Shown one piece after another: positions 29,608 to 40,834 of a stretch of 64,000 nucleotides of DNA. Origin of the DNA: Chitinophaga sp. E66 (GTDB lineage: Bacteria > Bacteroidota > Bacteroidia > Chitinophagales > Chitinophagaceae); contig CP079103.1 in the NCBI GenBank assembly GCA_019285755.1, positions 1,550,001-1,614,000 of the forward strand, read 5' to 3'. Under the pieces are notes generated by a model. It was not told the DNA's origin and searched no databases. It worked only from the letters and a program-made list of their open reading frames with translations. The translations under genes and the position numbers were made by a program. The first letter of the stretch is position 1, and the number at the start of each line of letters is the position of its first letter.

Positions 29608-30551
29608 ATGCAAGATAACATCGTAAAAATCGAAGGATTGTCGCACCGATACAGCAAAGACTGGGCGGTGCAGGACATCAACTTCGAGATCAACAGGAAC
29701 GGTATCGTAGGCCTGCTCGGCTCCAACGGGGCGGGGAAGTCTACCACCATGAACATCCTTTGCGGGGTGCTCAGCCAGACCAAAGGGCGGGTCCTCATCG
29801 AGGGGATAGACATGCGGGAGCACCCTGAAGAAGCCAAGAAAAGGATCGGCTTCCTGCCCCAGAATGCGCCGCTGTACCTGGAACAGACGGTCGACGAGTA
29901 CCTGACCTATTGTGCGCACCTCCGCCTCATCGAAAAGCGCAAGATCAAAGCGGCGGTAGATGTCGTGAAGGAACGCTGCGGCGTAGCCCACTTCAGCAAC
30001 CGCCTCATCGGCAACCTGTCTGGCGGCTATCGCCAGCGCGTAGGCATTGCCAGGCCATCATCCACCGGCCTTTGCTCGTGGTGCTGGATGAGCCTACCAA
30101 CGGCCTGGACCCTAACCAGATCCTGGAAGTGCGCCAGCTGATCAAGGAGATCGCATCTGACAGGGCGGTGATCTTCTCTTCCCACATCCTGTCCGAGATC
30201 CAGGCCACCTGCCAGGATATCATCATGATCGAGGGCGGTAAGATCGTCTTCAAGGACACGATGGATACCTTCAACAACTACATCGAACCGGACAGCCTGG
30301 TGGCCACGATGGAGAACCCGCCCAGCGCCGAAGAACTGAAAGCGATCCCGGGGATTAAAGAAGTGGAGTTCCTGTCTGACAAGACGCTGCGGGTCCGCTT
30401 CGAAGTTGCGGCAGACATTGCCGAGGGGCTCGTGGAAACGAGCGTGCACCGCAAATGGCGGCTCAAAGAGATCACCCTGGAGAAAAGCTCGCTCGACGCC
30501 ATTTTCGCCCAGTTATCCAACAAAACCATTAAACCTACCGTTCAAGCATGA
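29608..30551 (+). CDS. ABC transporter ATP-binding protein, GldA-like, one frameshift
   Basis: Starts MQDNIVKIEGLSHRYSKDWA. Walker A GLLGSNGAGKSTTMNILCG (residues about 34-52), Q-loop FLPQNAP, signature NLSGGYRQRVGIA, Walker B LLVVLDEPTNGLDP, H-switch FSSHILSEI. A missing C near 30048 (GCCCAGGCC) breaks the frame just after the signature; restored it reads GIAQAIIHRP. The C-terminal 100 residues are the extension found in GldA and related exporters. It overlaps the permease start by ATGA, so both are translated together. GldA is part of the Gld ABC complex linked to gliding in some Bacteroidota; the substrate here is unknown. Confidence 0.88.
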
Positions 30552-32752
30552 AAGTCATCTTCAGAATAGCCCGCCAGGAGCTGAGCCTCCTGTTTCATTC
30601 CCCGTGGCCTGGCTCATCCTGATCGTGTTCCCAATACAGATCGGGGTCAATTTCCTGTATTATATCCAGATGATCGGCAGGGCGCAGCGGATGGGGAACC
30701 ATTTCGATAATGTTACCTCCATGGTGTTCACCGGCCTGCAGGAAGGGTTTTATCCCGGCGTGAAAGGCACGCTGTATTTCTATATTCCCTTGCTTACGAT
30801 GGGGCTTATCAGCCGCGAACTGCACAGCGGATCGATCAAGCTACTGCTTTCATCTCCCATCAAAGTACGGGATATCGTGCTGGGTAAATATGTGGCCATG
30901 ATGGGATACGGCGCCATGTTGCTGCTGATCATCTGCGCCTACTGCGTGGCCGGTTCGTTCTTCATCACGAATATCGACTGGTCGCTGCTGGCTTCCGGCG
31001 CTATGGGGCTGTACCTGCTGATCTGCGCATATTCCGCCATCGGTCTGTTCATGTCTTCGCTGACTACCTACCAGGTAGTGGCCGCCATCAGCACGCTGGC
31101 CGTGTTGGCGGGACTGAACTTCGTGGGAGGATTATTCTCCGGCAATGATACCGTCCGCCACATTACGTATTTCCTTTCCATCGCGGGCAGAACGGAACAG
31201 TTTATTTTCGGTCTGATCAGCACGCAGGATATCGTGTATTTCCTCATCGTTATCGGGTTCTTCCTCGCGATCACCGGCATGCGCTTACAGGATCAGCGCG
31301 AAGCGCGTCCAACCTCCACGCGCATCCTGCGATACCTTGGCCTCGTAGGCATTTGCTTCGGCATCGGCTACCTCAGCACGTTGCCCATGCTCACGGGGTA
31401 TGCGGATATGACGGCCACCAAGGCCCATACCCTCGGTCCCCAGAGCCGGGAGCTCATCGCTTCGATGGACAAGCCCCTCAAGGTTACTACCTACGTCAAC
31501 ATCCTCGACAACAACTACTACCTCGGCGCGCCTGAAAAGAAGAGCGAAGACGAGCGCATCCTCACGCCTTACCGCCGCTTCATGCCGGATATGGAAATGG
31601 AGTATGTGTACTATTATGATTTCTCCAACAACGAAGGCCTGTACAAAAACTACCCCGGCGAAAGCGATGCCGCCATCGCCAAAAAGGTAGCCGATATCCA
31701 GGACCTCGATTATAAGAAAGTCCTGAAGCCGGAAGAAGTGAAGAAGATGTTGGACCTTGGTCCGGAAGAGAACCGGCTCGTGCGCTCGCTGCAATATGGC
31801 GATAAGCAGACTTTCCTCCGTTACTATAACGACATCCGCATTTACCCTGGCGAGCAGGAGTTTACCGCCGCGCTGAAGCGCCTCATCACGCCGGATGCCA
31901 TTCCTTCCGTCACGTTCCTCACCGGTAACGGTGAGCGCAGCATTACCAAAGCGGGGATGCGGACTTCCTCCGTTTCGTGAACGAGCTGACTTTCCGCGGG
32001 GCGCTCATTAACCAGGGCTTCCATGTAGATACGGTGAACCTCGCGTTGCAGGATATTTCGGACAGAACGTCCGTGCTGGTGATCGCGGATCCTAAACTGC
32101 ACTCAGCCCCGCCGCGCAGCAAAAGCTGGATGCCTACATCGCCAGCGGCCGCAACCTGTTCGTGATCACGGAACCGGGCTCCAGGCGCTGATGCAGCCTA
32201 TCCTCCGCCAGTTCGATATACAGCAGGGCGATTCAGTGGTAACGGAAGAAAGCCGCGACTACGCGCCCGATTTCATCCTGGCGCGCTTCGCCGACAGTGC
32301 CGGCCTGATCGCTCCGTACCTGGACGGTTACCGTGCGGATAATGGCGTGGTATCGATGGTGGGTACGCTGCCGCTGCGCTATGGTCCCGCAACCGGGTTC
32401 CATACGGTTCCGTTGCTGGTAGCGAAGAACGGGAACGCGCTGGCCGTGGCGGCAGAAAGGAAGGTGAACGGGAAGTCGCAGCGCATTGTCGTAACCGGCG
32501 ATGCGGACTTCATGAGCTCCGGGAACTGGGGCGCCGTAAACCCTACATCTGGAACCAGCCGCTGGTTACGGAAGTGTTCCGCTGGTTTACGAATGGGGAT
32601 TTCCCTGTCAATACCGGCGCCATCCGTTCCAAAGATGCGATCGACAGCGACGATAAGGGCATCCTCATGATGCGGATCATTTTCTTCGGGCTGATTCCCG
32701 GCGCGCTGCTCATTTTGCAGCTACGCTATTGCTTTACCGGAAGAGAAGATAG
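30548..32752 (+). CDS. Fused ABC permease (GldF-like) plus GldG-like protein, six frameshifts
   Basis: Residues about 1-240 form an ABC-2-type permease: MKVIFRIARQELSLLFHSP, LYFYIPLLTMGLISRELHSG, SGSIKLLLSSPIKVRDIVLGKY, followed by several membrane helices. After a helix near residue 260 (YLGLVGICFGIGYLST) comes a large GldG/ABC_transp_aux region (KVTTYVNILDNNYYLGAP, PSVTFLTGNGERSITKAG, RIVVTGDADFMSSGNWGA) and a final membrane helix with the basic end LLLYRKRR, stop 32750-32752. All six breaks (about 30598, 31955, 32098, 32180, 32540, 32715) can be repaired by adding one base. In Flavobacterium GldF and GldG are separate; here they are one polypeptide of about 735 residues. Confidence 0.82.
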
Positions 32753-32851
32753 TATTAACCTGGTGGCAACCCTGGCAGCTGCAGGCTTCGGCTTGCAGCT
32801 GCTTTTTTGTATACTCATCAGTAGGATATTTACATATTGTTACATAACAAG

Positions 32852-32880
32852 AACAGAGCCTGATAATTCAGGCTCTGTTT
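32852..32880 (+). terminator. Intrinsic terminator after the ABC operon
   Basis: 12-bp stem AACAGAGCCTGA / TCAGGCTCTGTT with a TAAT loop, then T. It lies 100 nt after the reconstructed stop and faces the minus-strand chitin-binding gene, so it may serve both. Confidence 0.65.
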
Positions 32881-32976
32881 GATAGTATCCTCGGCTTTCA
32901 ATTAAGCAATTGTATAAAACCAGAGTTTTGTTTTAAAGAGGATAATGTCAAGATTTGCTTTTTTTTCTTACAGGAG

Positions 32977-33258
32977 TTAGCAGGCTCCCAGGTCTTCCCA
33001 AACTGCAGAATGACCAGGTACTTCTCCTTGTGTCCACCAGCTGCATTTGTACAAGCGACCATTGTGAACTACCGCTTGTCCGCCGGTGTATGCCGTAGAA
33101 GCATTCCATGGTGGAACGCCATCACATGGTCCTGGAACGGAAACCGAATTAGCGACAGGGATTTTAGTCAGTTCGCTATTGCCAGCGTGGCTGGGGGCGG
33201 TTGTGGATGCCAGGCCCGCGATGGCGAATGTGACCAGGTACTTTGTGAGAATGTACAT
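32977..33258 (-). CDS. Small exported protein consisting of one CBM5/12 (chitin-binding type 3) domain
   Basis: Intact 93-residue frame from ATG 33258. Signal peptide MYILTKYLVTFAIAGLASTTAPSHA, a short linker, then CDGVPPWNASTAYTGGQAVV, HNGRLYKCSWWTQGEVPG and VWEDLGAC. This is the CBM5/12 fold: the AY..G..V..NG..Y...WWT..E.P pattern with exposed aromatic residues (Y, WW, W) that stack on chitin, and Cys at both ends that may form a disulphide. No catalytic domain is attached. A -7 box lies 32 nt upstream. It may act as a free chitin-binding protein or a surface adhesin. Confidence 0.85.
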   Translation of the reverse strand: MYILTKYLVTFAIAGLASTTAPSHAGNSELTKIPVANSVSVPGPCDGVPPWNASTAYTGGQAVVHNGRLYKCSWWTQGEVPGHSAVWEDLGAC

Positions 33259-33296
33259 TAGGTAACAAATTAAGGGTGAAAAATGATGTATCAGTT

Positions 33297-33304
33297 CAAA
33301 CTTA
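33297..33304 (-). promoter_or_regulatory. -7 box (TAAGTTTG) for the chitin-binding gene
   Basis: Exact TAnnTTTG on the minus strand, about 38 nt before the ATG at 33258. No clear -33. Confidence 0.4.
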
Positions 33305-33443
33305 GTACGCTTCGCTGCGATGCCACCACAGTTAAGTTTTTCTATCGTTTTCGGCAAAACGAAGATTTTATCTATAGCGTTTATTCTATCACGTAATATA
33401 GATTGGGAATGCTGTTCGGTGAAGGTAATGTTCATAGACTTAC

Positions 33444-34566
33444 CTATTTGGCAGGTACTGCCTGAGGTGCGGTGGTAGGGCCTTCAACGATCAGTTTCCC
33501 GTCTTTTAAGATCTTCATCCGGTCGATGAATACAACACGGTTATCGCCGGAGGAAGAGGTTCTTGCGTGGTAAACACAGAGCATTTCCTTGCCGTCGGGC
33601 GACCAGGTGATACTGTTGTGGCCAGTGCCGGTTACTACGCCGCCCTGCGCTACGTTTTTCTGTAATACCGGGTTGTTGGGGCTTTAGTGAACGGGCCGAG
33701 GGGGATTTGCCGGTGGCGTAGCCTACGGCGTAGTTCTTACCGCCGAAGTAGTTGGCGGAATACATGATATAGTAAGTGCTGCCTTTCTTGAAGATGACGG
33801 AGCCTTCCGTCCAGCGGCGGTTCACTTCTTTCGACGTCACCGATCTGCTTTCCCATTCGGCTTGCTTATCGCCCATAGCAACCGGCGGGCGGAGCAGCAT
33901 GACCGGTTCGCCGATGACCCCGCTAAAATCTGGTTTCATTTCCACGCCATACACCCAGCTTTCCTCGATCACGTCAAACCAGCCTTTTTCCTTCGCCCAG
34001 GCGGCTACTTCGCTTTCTACAGGGTGCTTATAACAACAGCGGGAATAATAGAGATACACTTTACCGTTTTTATCGAACAGCACGTTGGCATCGATGATGG
34101 GATAGCCGGGGTCGAAGATGGGTTTACCGGTAATGTCGACGAACGGGCCCGTTGGGCGATCCGCTACGGCCACGCCGATGCGGAAGTTCTCCAGTTCTTT
34201 AGTGGGGTTCTGTTTCCATTGGGCGCTGTAGAACATATAGTATTTCCCGTTGCGCTCATAGACCTCCGGGGCCCAATACGCCCCGCCCCAGGCGGCGGTG
34301 GAATCGCTCCAGCCGTTGGGATTCGAGGCGTGCCATACTTGTCCTTTGGGTTGCCAGTTCACCAGGTCTTTGGATGAATAAGCCGCAAAGCCGTTTTTAG
34401 CGCCACCGGTGCCATACATGTAGTATGTGCCATCAGCTGCTTTCAGTACATATGGGTCTCCGAATTGGACGGGGAGCGGGTTCTGGAAGGTATTGCCGGA
34501 TTGTGCGGCGGCTGAGAACGACAAGAGCAGGAAGCATCCTGCGATGAAGGGTGGAATCCGTTTCAT
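33444..34566 (-). CDS. GH43-family glycoside hydrolase, one frameshift
   Basis: Signal peptide MKRIPPFIAGCFLLLSFSAAAQ. The five-bladed propeller carries the three expected acidic residues: Asp in PVQFGDPYVLKAADGTYYMYG (general base), Asp in YPIIDANVLFDKNGKVYLYYS (pKa modulator) and Glu in NRRWTEGSVIFKKGSTYYIMYS (general acid). After a break near 33690 the last blade reads GGVVTGTGHNSITWSPDGKE then YHARTSSSGDNRVVFIDRM, the usual GH43 end. About 373 residues. GH43 enzymes are alpha-L-arabinofuranosidases or beta-xylosidases; which cannot be told here. The dehydratase and SDR genes next door on the other strand fit pentose catabolism. Confidence 0.87.
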
Positions 34567-34733
34567 GGTGTAATGAGTCTAAGTGGAATGGCGCAATGAG
34601 CGCGATGTGGCCAAATATAGGGGCTGGCGCTCACATTTAATAGCGGGGCAGGGTGTAAAAACTTATGAAAGTTCCCCGAATATTTGTAGTTTTTGAGGAA
34701 ATAACGGGCCACATAAACATTCCACGTAATTCC

Positions 34734-36443
34734 ATGCAAAAACAACTCAGGAGCCAACAATGGTTTGGCAAGAAAGGAAAAGACGGCTTTATCTACCGCG
34801 CCTGGATGCGTAACCAGGGCATTCCGGACGAGGAGTTCCGGGAAAACCGGTGATCGGTATCTGCAATACCTGGTCGGAGCTCACGCCCTGCAACGCGCAT
34901 TTCCGGGAGCTGGCGGAGTCGGTGAAGAAGGGAATTATCGCCGCAGGCGGGTTTCCGCTGGAGTTCCCGGTGATGTCTTTAGGCGAGACCCTCATCAAGC
35001 CCACGGCCATGCTATACCGCAACCTGGTGAGCATGGAAGTGGAAGAAGCCATCCGCGCCAATCCATTAGACGGCGTGGTGCTGATGTGCGGTTGCGATAA
35101 GACGACTCCTTCGCTGGTTATGGGCGCTTGCAGCGTGGATATCCCCGCCATCGTCATATCAGGCGGCGCTATGCTCACGGGCAAATACAGGGGCCGCAAC
35201 ATCGGTACCAGCGATCTCTGGCGCTTTTCGGAAGACCAGCGATCCGGGGTGATGAGCGAGGAGGAACTGAACGAAGCGGAAGCTGGCATGTGCCGCAGCC
35301 AGGGCACTGCGCCGTTATGGGCACCGCCTCTTCCATGGCCTGCATGGTGGAGGCGCTGGGGCTTTCGCTGCCCGGCAACGCGGCCATCCCTGCCGCAGAT
35401 TCCAACCGCAAGGTCTTGGCGCAGCAGACCGGCAAAAGGATCGTGGACATGGTGAAGGAAGATCTCAAACCCTCCGATATACTCACCCGTAAAGCATTCG
35501 AAAACGCCATTAAAGTGAATGCGGCCGTAGGCGGGTCTACTAATTTCGTGATTCATTTGCTGGCGATCGCGGGCAGGGTAGGGGTGCCCCTGGAGCTGGA
35601 GGACTTCGATGTCCATTCCCGCAACGTGCCCCTGATCGCTAACCTCCAGCCTTCAGGACAATTCTTCATGGAAGACCTCTACTATGCCGGCGGGCTGCCG
35701 GCCGTCATGCAACAAATATCCGACAGGCTGCATACCGATGCCGTTACCGCCAATGGCAAGCCCGTTTCCGACAACATCCGTTCCGCCCAGAGCTGGGATA
35801 CCAACGTGATCGCCACGGCGGCGGCGCCAGTTAACCCGCTGTCGGGGATCGTGGTGCTGCGGGGAACCTCTGCGAGAACGGCGCCATCATCAAGCCATCA
35901 GCCGCCACGCCTGCGCTCATGCAGCATAAGGGCCGCGCGGTAGTGTTCGAAGATATCGAAGACTATAAGCAACGGATCAATGACCCTGGACTGGAAGCAG
36001 ATGCCACGAGCGTACTGGTGCTGAAACATGCAGGCCCGAAGGGCTACCCCGGCATGCCGGAAGTAGGCAACCTGGGGCTGCCGGCGAAACTGCTGCAGCA
36101 GGGCGTTACGGACATGGTGCGGATCTCCGACGGGAGAATGAGCGGTACCGGTTTTGGGACGGTGGTGCTGCACGTGTCTCCCGAAGCGGCGGAAAACGGA
36201 ACATTTTCCCTCATTGAAAGCGGAGACCTGATCGAACTGGATGTGGCCGGCAGGCTGCTCAACCTGCATGTCTCTGAAGCTGAACTGACAGCGCGAAGAG
36301 AACGCCGTGCGGCATTCGTAAACCCTTATAAGCGCGGGTATGTGCGGTTGTTCGTGGAGCATGTGGAGCAGGCGGATAAGGGGCGGATTTCGATTTCCTG
36401 AAAGGCGGATCCGGCAGTGAAGTGTCGCGCGATTCGCATTAGT
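34734..36443 (+). CDS. IlvD/Edd-family dehydratase, probably L-arabinonate/D-xylonate type, four frameshifts
   Basis: Start MQKQLRSQQWFGKKGKDGFI. The iron-sulphur and family motifs are present: GICNTWSELTPCNAHFREL, VLMCGCDKTTPSLVMGAC (signature 1), CAVMGTASSMACMVEALG, and VRISDGRMSGTGFGTVVLH (signature 2). The N-terminal style (RSQQWFG, then CNTWSELTPCN) is that of sugar-acid dehydratases rather than dihydroxy-acid dehydratase. Breaks near 34847 (missing A in GAAAAACC), 35303, 35865 and 36380 (missing G); repair of the last moves the stop from 36401 to 36443. About 570 residues, family-typical. It would convert a pentonate to 2-keto-3-deoxypentonate. The SDR gene follows after 29 nt. Confidence 0.8.
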
Positions 36444-36472
36444 ATTTCATCCACCGAACACTATTTCCCAAT

Positions 36473-37231
36473 ATGGAATTCCACAACAAAACAGCGATCG
36501 TTACCGGCGCGGGCGTCGGGATCGGTTTCGAGATATGCGGTCAACTCGCCCGACAGGGCGCTACCGTTTTCCTCAATGATATCGACGAGGCATTATGCAC
36601 CTCCGCCGCGGAAAAGATCCGGGCCGAAGGCGGTACCTGCCACCCGCTTCCGGGCGACAGCAGCAACAAAACTTTCGTAGAAAGCATGGTATCCACCGCC
36701 GTTGAACAGACCGGCCGGCTGGATATCGCTATCGCCAATGCGGGGATCACCCTGTTCGGGGATTTCCTGACCTATCCGCCCGAATCCCTCTTCCAGGTGC
36801 TGCACGTAAACATCGGCGGCACTTTCTTCCTGGCGCAGGCGGCCTCCCGTCAGATGCGGCAGCAGGGGAACGGAGGGGCATTATTGTTCACGTCTTCGGT
36901 TACAGGCCACCAGGCCCATAAAAACCTGGCCGCCTATTCCATGACCAAGGCTGCCCTGGAAATGCTGGCGAAGAACCTCGTGGCGGAAGTGTCCGGCTTC
37001 GGCGTGCGGGTCAATACCGTTGCGCCTGGCGCCACGCTCACGGAGCGCACCGTGTCCGATACGGAGTATGAAAATACCTGGTCGCGCATCACGCCCATGG
37101 GGCGGCCTGCTTCGGTGACGGATATCGCCGATGCGGCGCTGTTCCTCGTCTCTGATAAGGCGAGGCACATCACCGGGCAAAGCCTGGTAGTGGATGGCGG
37201 GTGGACGGCCACCAGTCCATCGCCGTTTTGA
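36473..37231 (+). CDS. Short-chain dehydrogenase/reductase
   Basis: Intact 252-residue classical SDR. Cofactor motif TGAGVGIGFE (TGxxxGxG), NDID after strand 2 pointing to NAD(H), IANAG, catalytic Ser in LLFTSSVTG, and YSMTK (YxxxK); the end SLVVDGGWTATSPSPF is typical. Next to the sugar-acid dehydratase it probably oxidises a pentose or a keto-deoxy intermediate in a non-phosphorylated pentose pathway. Substrate is inferred from context only. It converges with the metalloprotease gene, with 4 nt between the stops. Confidence 0.88.
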   Translation: MEFHNKTAIVTGAGVGIGFEICGQLARQGATVFLNDIDEALCTSAAEKIRAEGGTCHPLPGDSSNKTFVESMVSTAVEQTGRLDIAIANAGITLFGDFLTYPPESLFQVLHVNIGGTFFLAQAASRQMRQQGNGGALLFTSSVTGHQAHKNLAAYSMTKAALEMLAKNLVAEVSGFGVRVNTVAPGATLTERTVSDTEYENTWSRITPMGRPASVTDIADAALFLVSDKARHITGQSLVVDGGWTATSPSPF

Positions 37232-37235
37232 TTAC

Positions 37236-40200
37236 CTACCGGATTACTACCACCGTTCCTCTTACTGATTCCGTTGTACCGTCTGCCATCAACAGGTTGA
37301 TGACATAGACGTATGTATCAACGCCTGGATTCCTTTTCCCGGTAGTGCCGTCCCATCCGTATAGCCGGTCGTTGGCGGGGATGTTATGTCTTTCGAATAC
37401 GGGTCTGCCCCAGCGGTCATATATCATAAAATCCTTCACGCTCGCGATCTTCAGGCTGCCGATCACATAGAACACGTCATTGACGCCGTCTCCGTTCGGG
37501 GAGAAGGCGTTGGGCATATCCACGGTTTTGCGGATGTAGGTCTTCAGGTCAAACACGGCGGAATCGGTGCAGAAGTATTCATTGGTTGCCGTAACGAGGT
37601 ATTGCATGGATGAACCCGTCTGCGACACTACGGGTTGTTCACAGTTCGTACAGGAGAGCCCCAATGCGGGCGTCCAGGCCCAGTTGCGGGCCTTGCCACC
37701 TGTTACGACGGGTTGCAGCCGTAAGGGGCCGGCAGGCCGCGGCAAGGTCATCGTAGTGGGCGGGGGAAGCTGATGGTGAAAGGGACAGGATGCCCGGTAT
37801 GCTCGTTATTGGTATAGTCCATTTCCACAAACGGCGCAACGGACGCCACGTTAGACGCGATCGTGCCTTGGTCGTTCACCTTAGCCACCAGCTCGCCCGA
37901 AGGCGGCATAGGCGTGATGAACTGGTATACTTTGCAACTGGAGGTCATGGAAGCCGTTGTATAGGCCGTTGCCAGCGCTTTGCCCCTGGGCCGTCGTAGA
38001 ACGTGACGGGGATGCCGCCATACACCACATCATATCCGTTCTGCATGCAAACCTGGTAACTGACGATCGTGCGGGCGTTGTCGTAACACTTCACATCCCG
38101 GATGGTAATGACCAGGTCCGTTGGGAATTGTTGGGATTTGGCGGTGGTGGATATTTCACAGCCATAAGGGTTCGTCAAGGCAACCTTCACGACAGAAGTA
38201 TCCAGTACCATGATATCCGGCGAGGGACAGGTGGTACAACTGAGTTGATTGCTGCCGGATTCCATGCTCCAGCGGTGCGATGCCGGCGTAAAGTGTTCCG
38301 TGCTGAATCGGAGCGTGTATCCCTGTTTGCGGGTGACGGTGGTGTCGGCCGGGAGGATGTGCGCCACAGGGCCCTGGTGCTGCCAGTTGAAAGTATTGTT
38401 GGTAACAACCGTTTCGGCGACATTCCCTTCCGGGTTGACCATCGCGTACATATTGCCGTTTCCCGTTCCCGGGACCGTTATCTCGTAAGAGGCACAGGTT
38501 CCGGTGCCGGACTGCGTGGTCAGGAAGGCCTGGCCTAGGGAAGGGCGCCCGGCATCGTGGGGTTCTTGTCAAAGAATCGGACATCCAGTCCTGCGGGAAT
38601 GTTTCCTCCGGCATACAGGTTGCAGATGGTGAATTTGATGTGAACCTGTCCCGCCGCGGCGCATTCCGATTCATCGATGGTGACGGTGTAATCGTCTACG
38701 ATGGGCAGGATCACTTTTACCGTTGCCGTATCATAGCACTTGTACTTGCTCTCCGCGATCACCGTTTTGATCAGTTCGGTTTCCTTGCGGTAGGGGGCGG
38801 TAAAGACGGGGTTGATGCAGTCGCTGCAGCTGAGGTAATCGCCGGGGCTCCATTTGGCCGCCAGTAAGTCGCCACCGCGGTCGCGCACTGGAGAAAAGGT
38901 CACCTGCTCGCCCGGCATGAGCGTGAACTCATCCGTTTCAATGCGCACTTTAAACCTGAAGTTATTGACGAAAGCGAAGTTGTTTCCGTAATTCGTTTCC
39001 ACCACGCCCGTATTCGGGAAAGTGAGGGGCACCGCACTGCCGGTATCGTTCAGGACCGCCACCACACTGGTGAAGTCCGAGCGCCCTGCGTCAACGATGG
39101 TAGTTTCCAGGTAAGAAGTGCATTTGCCTTTAAGGGCGTAGGGGATCAGGTAGGGCTTGCCCAGGAGCCTGGCGCCAGGCAGGCGGGGATCGCGGTCGTA
39201 AAACGATACGGGCGTATGGATGGGCAGCTCCTGGTAGCCGGAGTTATGGAAGTAGAGGGAGACGCGGATCTTGTCCTGCTCGTAACAATCGACCGACCGC
39301 ACATAAATGGCGCCGTTGGCCGTGGGGTCGTCTACCTCGAAGGTAAAAGGCCTGGTGACATCGGTGCAGCTGCCATCTGTGGCTTCCAGGCGAACGGTGT
39401 AGGTGCCGGGTGTCTTGAAAACATATTTCAGGTCTTTATCCGTGCTTACGGATTGTTCCGCCATCCCTTTGTCGTTGCTCATGAGCCACCGGAAGCTGGT
39501 AGCGTTTTCGGAGCGGTTGGTGAAGAGGATGCTGTCCGTTTCAATATTTTCTTTGGATGCGATCTTGCGCTTATCCGGGTAAAACCGGGCCACCACACCG
39601 CAACTGACCTGCACCGTTTGCTGGAAGGTAGCAAAGCACCCCGGGGTGGCGGTATAGGCGCGGAGGATGACGTGATAGTTTTGCTTTATATCGGTCAGCA
39701 GGCTGAAATCTGTGGTGGTAGCCGAGAGGGCTCCGTTTACCCACCACTCGTACCGCGTAGCGCCGGTGGAGGTATTGGTGAAGTTGACGGTATTGCCGGT
39801 GACGGGGAAGTCGATATCGCGGGTGTACCCTGCGGTAGCGGCATCGGTACAGGGCTCGTTGCAGGCGGTGCTGCCGGTCATACCGGTCAGCGAAGTGGCG
39901 ATGAAGGTGCGCATGCGTTCGGCCTGTCCTTCCGTGAAGGAGGAGATGCAGCCGCTGCCGCCGCCATAATCCATGAAATTGTCTGGCAGGTCGGGCACGT
40001 CTGTGGTGAAGCCGGAGAGGGTATCGGTGTCGCAGGTGTTTTCCGGGTTGCTGCAAGCGAAGCCGCCATTGATGGATCTGTCGGGCGGGGTATCGCAGAC
40101 CATGTCTCCGTCTGTGGCGCAGTTGTCGTTTTTGCAGTCCATGGCCGCGAAGGTATGCAGCAGGCTGAGGTAGTGCCCCATTTCATGGGCGAGCACGCCT

Positions 40201-40834
40201 ACGCCGAGACCGGCGACAACGATATCGCCTCCCGGGCTGGCATATCCGCCCATTTTGAGCCGGCGCCATTTGCCGCATTCAAATTCCTGCATGAATTCGG
40301 ATTTAATGTCTTCCACGACCCAGATATTGATGTACCGGCTGCCGTCCCATTTGCCCATGTTCACGACGTCGCCGCCTTCCATGTCTGCGTCGAAGTCGCC
40401 CAGGTATGTTTTAGCGCGGAGGATGCCGGTGGTTTTACCGCCGTCGGGGTCCGTTTTGGCCAGGCAGAACTGGATGCGCGTGTTGGTCCTGGCGCCGGCG
40501 AAGCCGCCTGTTTGTCCGTAAGCGTCATTGAGTTGCTGCAGGGCCTGGAGTACGTCGGCATCGGTGATGGAATTGGGGTCCTGGTGGAGGATGTGAAACA
40601 CGACGGGCAACGTGTAATCGGCTGCGGCGGTGCGTTGTGATGCGGAGAAACGGAGGATGCGTTGGTTCATGTCCGTATGCCGGGCGGCGAGCGCGGGGCT
40701 GCTGTTTAATCTGGACAGCATGGCGTCGGCGCCGCATACGAAAGCGGGGACGATGTTTGGGCGGAAGCGCAAACGGTTCCAATAAAGATGAGTATGGCCG
40801 TGAAGAAGAACTTACGGATCGGGAGTCTGCTCAT
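37236..40834 (-). CDS. Secreted pappalysin-like (M43) metalloprotease with PKD-like domains and gliding-motility C-terminal domain
   Basis: Leader recovered from ATG 40834 (MSRLPIRKFFFTAILIFIGT). After a break near 40770 the mature part begins with a propeptide-like region (YTLPVVFHILHQDPNSI). The zinc site is HEMGHYLSLLH (HExxHxxxxxH) with GDMVCDTPPD nearby, as in pappalysins. Next are a PKD-like domain (GTYTVRLEATDGSCTDV) and several repeats of a Cys-containing beta domain beginning VRSVDCYEQDKIRVSLYFHN. The end (FSPNGDGVNDVFYVIGSLKI, FMIYDRWGRPVFERHN, VYVINLLMADGTTESVRGTV) is the gliding-motility-associated CTD, a T9SS type B sorting signal. Breaks also near 38535, 37970 and 37770. About 1200 residues. 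Confidence 0.87.

Noticed and set aside
39216..40640. Long plus-strand reading frame of 474 residues
   Set aside because: It lies wholly opposite the metalloprotease gene, which has a zinc site, signal peptide and domain structure; the plus reading has no recognisable domain and is a shadow of GC-rich codons.
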